From Melitaea cinxia (taxonomy: Eukaryota > Arthropoda > Insecta > Lepidoptera > Nymphalidae), in assembly GCF_905220565.1 (NCBI RefSeq), contig NC_059401.1, forward strand, positions 3,311,001 to 3,375,000: DNA of 64,000 nucleotides, in the 5' to 3' direction. Shown here in pieces: positions 57,275 through 64,000 of this stretch. The position numbers were made by a program, and so were the translations under genes. Below the pieces are notes generated by a model. The model ran no database searches. It had not been told where the DNA came from and saw only the letters and a list, made by a program, of their open reading frames with translations. Position 1 is the stretch's first letter, and the number at the start of each line of letters is the position of its first letter.

Positions 57275-58470
57275 ATGGCCGCCACTTTAAATTTGTGTTT
57301 CCGTCCGCCAAAATGGATGAATCTAATAAAGAAACTCGGTACATTTTCAAGTTTTATTTTAAAAGACAGAAAATGCGACTTAAGCTGCAAAAAAAGAACA
57401 TGCGGCGTTTATGAACCTAATGTAGTGTCAGCAAGACTAGCACAAAATTGGTTTAAGCGTTTTCTGTCAGAAAATTTTTGATGTCAAAGATGAATTTCGC
57501 TCTGGTCACCCAGTTACGAATAAACGAGACGACGGCATTTTTGAAAAAGTGAAGCTAGATCAACATTTGAGTAGTTCCGACATAGTTAAAGATGTGAGAA
57601 TTTTCAATAAAATAGTTTTGATCCATTTAAAAAAGGCGGACTTTTCAACAAACAAGAAAGCTCGATATATGGGTGCCACATGAACTCATTGAAAGAAATC
57701 TAATGGACTATTTAATCATTTGTAATTATCTCTTAAGACGTTATGATATCGGACCGTTTTTGGAGAGATTGATCACTGGTGACGAAAAGTAGATCACCTA
57801 CCATAAGACTATACGACAAAGATCGTAGTCAAAGGTCGATCAAGCTGCACAGACTATAGTAAAGCCTGGGTCGACACGGAATAAGGTGATGTCGAGTGTA
57901 TGGTGGGATTGGAAGGGCATCATTAAGAATGAGCTTTTACCGCCGGGCAAAACCATCGATTCGGATTTATACTCTCAACGACTGATGAGACTTAAGCAAG
58001 TAATTAAAAACAAGCCGCCAAAATTGAACAACAGAAAAGATGTGGTCTTTCATCACGAGAACACCCGATCACAAATGTCTTTAGCCACTTAACAAAAATT
58101 GAGAGAGTTCGACTGGGAAGTCTTAATGCATCTACCATATAGCTCTATTACCATATATATCTTGATTCCTCAGATTTCCATCTATTTCGGTTTCTTCGAA
58201 GTTCTTTCGGTAGTATAAAGTTCAGTCAAGAGAGGACTGTCAAAACTATTTGTCGCGGTTTTTTGATGACAAGTTCCAAAATTGCTACATCAGCGGAATC
58301 CTGTTACTACTTAAGGAATTAGTGATCTTTAATTTTTATATAAGACACAAGAAACTTTTTCCACGACCCAATAGAATGACGTACAAGACAAGCCAAGCGA
58401 TGAACCATTTAGGTCAAGCAAAGATCACTTTCTTACGACGATATATTAGTGTTTTAATATTCGATTTTTA
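57275..58470 (+). pseudogene. Decayed mariner-family transposase
   Basis: A D,D34D cut-and-paste transposase relic. Pieces in order: helix-turn-helix region CGVYEPNVVSARLAQNWFKR at 57395; after a frameshift near 57478, DVKDEFRSGHPV; in another frame, KLDIWVPHELIERN at 57658; ERLITGDEK then a stop at 57788-57790 (first catalytic Asp kept); SVWWDWKGIIKNELLPPGKT at 57892; RKDVVFHHENTRS with the second catalytic Asp codon changed to GAG (Glu) at 58057; the motif for the third Asp is disrupted by an insertion, and DSSDFHLFRFLRSSF follows in yet another frame. The wording suits the cecropia/mellifera side of the family. Terminal repeats were not found. Confidence 0.85.
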
Positions 58471-58514
58471 TCGCTGACTACAATACTGTTTGTATTGTAG
58501 TCAGTGATAAAAAT
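58464..58514. repeat. Hairpin, 23-bp arms, at mariner 3' side
   Basis: Positions 58464-58486 and 58492-58514 are reverse complements apart from one C/T difference, around a 5-base loop (TGTTT). The arms contain GACTACAATAC and GTATTGTAGTC. It lies directly past the last recognisable transposase codons, but no partner was found at the 5' side. Confidence 0.7.
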
Positions 58515-59595
58515 TATAAATTATATTAGACTATATAAAAAAAATTAAAGCAGGCTTTAAAGGTGATATAAAAATACTTCTATATTCATAATGTTGTCCT
58601 CCTTCGTAAAATTAAAAACAATAAATTACAAATTAGTCAATTTGTATGTTACCACAAGTAAAAAAATTTACTTGAATTTAATTAGTTAAAAAAATACTTT
58701 TTACGATAAAAAAATTTAAACAAAATATACAAATATACGAGTGTAGAGAGAGACTGGGAACTAATGTCAGATCAGAATCATCATAAGCAGATAGATATAT
58801 TTGACCATGATAACAATTGTACGGTATATTTATTCAGTATCTATTGCCTGAAATACGAATATTATTTAATACCTACAGAGAAGCAAAGTCAGAGATAGAC
58901 TGTCCACTGTGATACTCACGTCTCACATTAAAAAGTAGCAATAATTACTAAATACTTAAATAGCGTAGACGTTTTTTTTAAGATTTGTCAGAATCTGAAA
59001 GAAATGTTTCTAGTAAGTCAAACCGGAGATAGATTGATTATAAAGATAGCCATATATGAGATGTCGTATAATATCATCTATTACCACAGGAATTCAGTAT
59101 GTAGCGGAAACTAAGCGGTCACCTGACTCGACCCCACAGTCGGTTTTCGCATTATCGTAAATCGACGAAATTCAATAAAATTAAATGAACTATTTCGATC
59201 TTCGGAATGTAATGTTTTATTGATCTTTATATACCATTTCTTAAGCGTTCCATTCCTTGACCCTCATAACAATAAATGATCGAACATGGATATTATTATT
59301 TCTTAAAAGTTATTCTAAATATTTGATAAGCTTATGAAACTTTATTTTTTAAATATTTGCAGTTGAATCATTTTACAATCATCATTTATTTATAATTTTT
59401 ATTGTATGTTACACTCAGATTTGAGGCGAGAATCGAGACCACAACTTTGGAAAGCAGGGTTCATTGCCAACAACGCCAGCACGCCTGTCTAAGCAAAATA
59501 AGCTGTTGGTTATAAAAAAAAATAATAATGAAATTATACTTCAATACAAATTTTGTAAATAGGAAATATTTGATTTTTGGTTGTTTGTAATGGAC
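58515..59595. other. No gene seen
   Basis: AT-rich unique DNA up to the LINE target site. Confidence 0.4.
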
Positions 59596-61743
59596 AAAGT
59601 TAAAAATACATTTAAGCCTTTTAGAAAACGATATTCTCAAGTCATTTACAAATAAGAATAAAGTAGTATTAGTCGCCCTTGATGTTGAAAAAGCATATGA
59701 AATGGTGTGGAAACACAGAGTTGTATTACTTCTGCAACAGTTTAATCTAAGAGGTAATCTACTGGCCTTTGTTATTAATTTTCTATCAAATAGATCGATA
59801 AGGGTTAAAATTGAAGGTATTCTTTCAAATCCGTCTCATACTGAGAATGGACTCCCCCAAGGTTCTGTTTTGAGTGTCATTTTATTTTTAATATCAATTA
59901 ATAGTGTTTTGGAAGTTATAAAACGACCAGTGAAAGGTTACTTGTTTGCAGACGATTTAACAATTTTATGTAGTGGCAAGAATCTGAAATTAACAGAAAA
60001 AATTTTACAGGACACTTTAGATAAATTAAGCCAATGGAGTAAAGAAACTGGCTTTAAATTTTCTGAAACTAAAACGGAACTCATGATCCTATCAAAAAAG
60101 AAAAATAAAGATAAATTGAATGTATTTATAAATAACTGCAAAATAAATGAAGTTAATAAATTAAAAATATTAGGATTGAACTTTGATCCTCGATTGAGTT
60201 GGGTTCCACACATAAAAATACTTAAATCTGAATGTTATAATAGGATGAATATTATTAAAATTTTGTCATCAAATACTTGGGGATCCGATAGCAAATGTAT
60301 TAAAAATACCTACAAAACTTTAATAAGGCAAAAAATTGACTACGGCTCAGTTATATATGACTCAGCTTCGACAAATATATTAAAAATTTTAGAAAGCATT
60401 CATAATACGTGTCTAAGATTAAGTTTAGGAGCTTTCAGAACAAGCCCTGTTAACAGCGTTCTTGTTGAGTCAGATGAAATGCCTCTAACGTTAAGAAGGA
60501 AGGAACTGTGCCTTAAATATGCAGCAAAACATATAGTTAATAATAAAGTTTCTCTCTTTTCAATCCCTCCCCTATTGTCAGATATAGAATATAATTTACG
60601 TCCATCCCTTTCTGTTCCATTAAGATTAAGAGTTAAAAAGTATTTAAAAGAAATTAATTTTGATCTTCCACCACTTTTTTCACGCCATTATCCCTCCTCA
60701 CTTCCACCTTGGAAAAAAATGACATATAAAATAAATTTAGACATTGCTAACAAATATCCCCGAGAAACTACCCCTAACTATATTTATAGGAACTTGTTTT
60801 ATGAACTTAAAGAAAAATATTCGGATCATATGATGTATTTTACTGATGGGTCTATTTATAATGGTAGAACAGGCTGTGCAATTGTATCACAAAATAGCAG
60901 TTAAAAGTACAGATTACCCGACTATACATCTATATTCACATGCGAAGCTGTTGCTATTTTAAAATGCTTGGAAGTAATTAAGAACAATCATACGACAGCA
61001 AAAAAGTATCTAATTTTTTCTGATTCACTATCATCTTTAACTGCCTTATCGAATAGAAAAAATGTAGACCCTTTAATAAACCTAATAAAAGAAAACTTAT
61101 TAAATCTGATCAATAAGAGCTTTGTTATTGAAATAATTTGGATTCCTAGTCACCAAGGCATACCGGGCAATGAAAAAGCAGACGTGCTAGCTAAAGAAGC
61201 TACGAATTTAAATGTTTGTAATTTGATAATTTCTAATATTTCTGATTTAAAAAAATACCTCAAATACAATGTTAAAATACTATGGAACAGCTATTGGGTT
61301 AAAAATAATAAGAGTGCGTTGTATGATATAAGAAAATCAATTTTTGAAAAATGTAATTTACAAGTTGACAATAGAAGAGATGAAATAGTTTTAAATAGAT
61401 TAAGAATAGGTCACTGTAACGTCACACATATACATCTTATCACTAAAACCCCGAAGAATAAATGCTCCAGATGTGATAGTGAGCTGAATATAAAACATTT
61501 ATTGATTGATTGTCCAATGTTTAACTCAGAAAGAAGTAATGTTAATCTCCCTAAGACATTAAAAGAGTGTCTAACCGATTATAAAAATACTGTAAAATTT
61601 TTAAGATTAACTAAGTATTATACGTTAATTTAATACCTGTAAAATACTGTTAATACCTTGTAGTCGCTAATGACCCTAGATGTTTAAAGCGACTTTAAAC
61701 AAATAAATTAAAAAAAAAAAAAAAAAAAAAAAGTTAAAAATAC
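59596..61743 (+). mobile_element. 5'-truncated LINE with target-site duplication
   Basis: The 14-bp sequence AAAGTTAAAAATAC stands at 59596-59609 and again at 61730-61743, bounding a 2,120-bp insert that ends in a poly-A tail (about 61709-61729). The insert starts inside the reverse transcriptase and keeps RT, RNase H, a zinc knuckle and a short 3' UTR with AATAAA-like CAAATAAATT. This is what target-primed reverse transcription with early stopping produces. RNase H plus poly-A suggests the I clade or a near relative. Confidence 0.9.
59612..61633 (+). pseudogene. LINE ORF2 fragment: RT, RNase H, zinc knuckle
   Basis: One frame reads from LENDILKSF and VALDVEKAYEMVW (RT) through NGLPQGSVLSVILFLI, YLFADDLTILC (catalytic DD) and ILGLNFDPRLSWVPH. 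RNase H follows with all four acidic residues: YFTDGS, CEAVAI, FSDSLSS and NEKADVLAKEA. CSRCDSELNIKHLLIDC is a C-x2-C-x7-H-x4-C knuckle. A single TAA at 60902-60904 interrupts RNase H between the first and second acidic residues; the frame is otherwise uninterrupted on both sides. The Pro usual after QGSVLS is Val here. The endonuclease and ORF1 were lost with the 5' end. The insertion looks fairly recent. Confidence 0.9.
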
Positions 61744-62120
61744 TGGACGGATTTAAAAATTCTTTCAGAATTTAGTAAAACCAAGTCGCACAATATAATA
61801 CCTTTGGCATACTAACGTCAGAATTATAATCCATAGTAATATATGGGGGTTGAGATAATGAGTGGCGTAGTTTTGAAAGGGACGACCGATCAGGTCTACC
61901 CGACCTCCGTTTCCACCATTTGTTCGTCTTTATTGCCTCATCTACATGACAATGATAGTTTTCAAGTGTGATTCGGTACATTTCATGTAATAACGATATT
62001 ATATTTCTCATATCTTATACCCATATATATGAATAAGAATGAATCGCTGAAATATATACCTACGAGCATAAATTCCGAACGACTGCATCATATATATATA
62101 TATATATTTTGCATTTTAAG
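61744..62120. other. No gene seen
   Basis: Unique sequence with a TATATA run near 62090. Confidence 0.4.
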
Positions 62121-62396
62121 ACGCCATGACAAACACTTGTATTGGCCATACACATACTTGTATTGGACTGCACAAAAACCTAGACCACGAGGTCTTCCCA
62201 CCGTGCCTTGGAGAGCACGTTAAGCCGTTGATCCCGCTTGTTATGTCATGTACACCTGATAGCGATCGTTACTCCTCGTAGTGATTATATCCGCCAACCC
62301 GCATTAGAGCAGCGTGGTGGATTAAGCTCTGATCCTTCTCCTACATGGGGAAAGAAGACTATGCCCAGTAGTGGGTTATTACAGGCTGTAGCGTAG
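62121..62396 (+). repeat. tRNA-derived SINE, 5'-truncated
   Basis: CATGACAAACACTTGTATTG starts just past the missing B box. TGCCTTGGAGAGCACGTTAA, CACCTGATAGCGATCGTTAC and TATGCCCAGTAGTGGGTTAT follow the 32847 copy to the ACAGGCTGTAGCG end. Confidence 0.75.
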
Positions 62397-62439
62397 CATT
62401 TTAAGAAAATTTATGAAAAAAATTGATATATATCAACAA

Positions 62440-62502
62440 AAAAAAAAAAAGAAAAAAAAAACAAACGCGGTACGAAGGTCGCCGGGTCAGCTTGTATATT
62501 AT
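62440..62502 (+). repeat. A-rich tract and Helitron-like end
   Basis: A-runs at 62440-62461 followed by GCGGTACGAAGGTCGCCGGG then TCAGCTTGT, a worn version of the GCCGGGTCAGCTAGT end. Confidence 0.35.
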
Positions 62503-64000
62503 ATTTTTATATACGAGTAACCTCATAACCTGCCATATCCTTCTATCCTCTTATCCTATAAGCTAAAATAATAAAATTGAACGAAGAACAAAACAGCGTA
62601 CCAAAAATAGAACAAAATATTTAATATACTACAGAAAAAGTTGTGTTATCTTATCAGTTGTGTTAGTAAAAAAACTTTTCAGAGGTTAGCACGATAAAAG
62701 TGTACGTGTAATTAGGTAAACTACCTATAAGAAATTGTTCTACTGAAACTATAAGTATCAGCATTTTGTGTACACAATTCTTTACGAATGTAAAAAATAA
62801 AATATCACACCGACACTTTCGAAAGACACATCTATAATAAAATATGTACAACGCTAAATCCAAGTCCATATGTTCGACAGCCAGTCCTTAAGCTCATAAG
62901 AACATTCTATACGTACTCGCTACAGCCTCCAGTCACCCATTCATCTTTACAAACGATGAAGCGGGAAAATTCACCTAGGTACAGACTTAGAAAGCCGGCA
63001 ATTAGTCTCGAGAGAGTAATCTCCTATTGATTTTAGAACTAAGGGCGCTCGTTCAACGGCTTAGTACCGTGAGACTGCCTACATTAATGAAGATGAAAGG
63101 GGTGGAAGGGGACGCTGTTCAAAGAGTACGTTATAAACTTTAAACCATCAATTTTACCGTCAATTTTTTAGCGTGTTAATTGTCACTAGAAGTGAATGAG
63201 GCATTTGTGAGGTTTAGGCAAATTAAAAGCGGCGGTAGTGGGAAAAACAAATATTTGTTTTAGATCTGGGTGATTTTTGTATCCAGTACAGTATGCCAAT
63301 AGTTTTGTATATCAAAATAAGAGAGTTAAAATTAAAATTAAAAAGGAAGTTTTAAAATAGTATAAAAAATAAAAAGAAAAAAAAAATCTTTATAAGGAAG
63401 CCTCACAAACATGTACGCAATAACACCACAGATAACACCACACATACACAAATACAACTACAAACAAATCTAGCTTCATTGAAATTCTAAAAACACTACA
63501 CAAATAAAACACGACCTCAATTAGTTGCGAAATCATAAATAAAACCCTTGCGTATAATGGATCAAGGGATTCCCGTATTACGTGTGGACATTTCGGGGCA
63601 CTCGTAATTATCTAAGTAATTAGAACCATTACATCTGCCCCACGTACAACGATTTGTCAGTTAAAACGGGTATGGTCCGTCTTGCGGCGTTTTCTTTGGG
63701 TACGTGCGTATGTTTTACTATTCAACGATCATGAAACCAACGAACCGTAAATAAATTAGAACAGGTAGATCACATGTTAAGAATAGAACAAGATGGAAAT
63801 TTAAAATGATAGCTTCGTCGTATTTAACTCGTTTAAAATACACATTGTTACAGATTATTATAAGCTGTAGTCAACACATCCTTTGTTTAGAGTCAGTAAC
63901 AAACTTTTTTATAAAGTAAGGGCACAGCAGACACTTATATTGTGCTCGGAATTTTGGATTAGCTCGACTAAAGATGCATCTTAATCTTATATATTGGGTT
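62503..64000. other. No gene seen
   Basis: Unique sequence. GC-elevated patches at about 62990-63110 and 63560-63720 resemble the other repeat-free blocks. No exon could be supported. Confidence 0.3.

Overview
The window looks like nuclear DNA of a moth or butterfly (Lepidoptera). It is AT-rich, has long stretches without open frames, and is crowded with repeats of types I associate with lepidopteran genomes: tails of RTE-clade retrotransposons ending in GATGAT runs, tRNA-derived SINEs, Helitron-like ends in CTAG, a mariner relic, and many copies of a CGACTTC-bordered element. It is mostly intron or intergenic sequence and contains no complete protein-coding gene. The organism is inferred from repeats and codon-level matches; I ran no search.

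The one host exon I can name lies at 34575-34623 on the minus strand. It is 49 nt, has a good acceptor and donor, and encodes MHHPIQMKPADSENRN, the linker between RRM1 and RRM2 of CELF/Bruno RNA-binding proteins. The exons for RRM1 and RRM2 were not found, so most of the window is probably intronic to this gene. About 3.6 kb downstream in the direction of transcription, at about 30867-31165, a CpG-rich patch holds a candidate coding first exon on the same strand. Its tentative donor leaves the same phase as the 49-nt exon, so it could be an alternative Bruno start that skips RRM1. This is an inference.

A second gene-like item is a split THAP domain on the plus strand: 36889-36965 spliced to 37325-37385. 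The splice restores the expected THAP reading, but a stop follows before the second half of the zinc site, so it is a relic or a fragment.

Layout: 1-9.7 kb, LINE 3' relics and several CGACTTC elements; 11-16 kb, small inverted-repeat elements, SINE pieces and Helitron-like ends; 16-21 kb, mostly unique DNA with several GC-elevated blocks; 21-28 kb, a SINE/RTE composite, a 240-bp sequence present twice, and SINE and Helitron-like copies; 28-32 kb, unique DNA and the CpG-rich patch; 32-36 kb, SINEs around the Bruno exon and an RTE fragment; 36-45 kb, the THAP relic, unique blocks, a full-length CGACTTC element and a tRNA-like sequence between inverted repeats; 46-48.4 kb, a foldback element carrying a 680-bp AGAAY pentamer array; 49-57 kb, unique AT-rich DNA with a perfect 31-bp hairpin; 57.2-58.5 kb, a decayed mariner; 59.6-61.7 kb, a 5'-truncated LINE with a 14-bp target-site duplication, a poly-A tail and a single in-frame stop; 62-64 kb, a SINE and unique DNA. 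No rRNA gene, functional tRNA gene or CRISPR array was seen.
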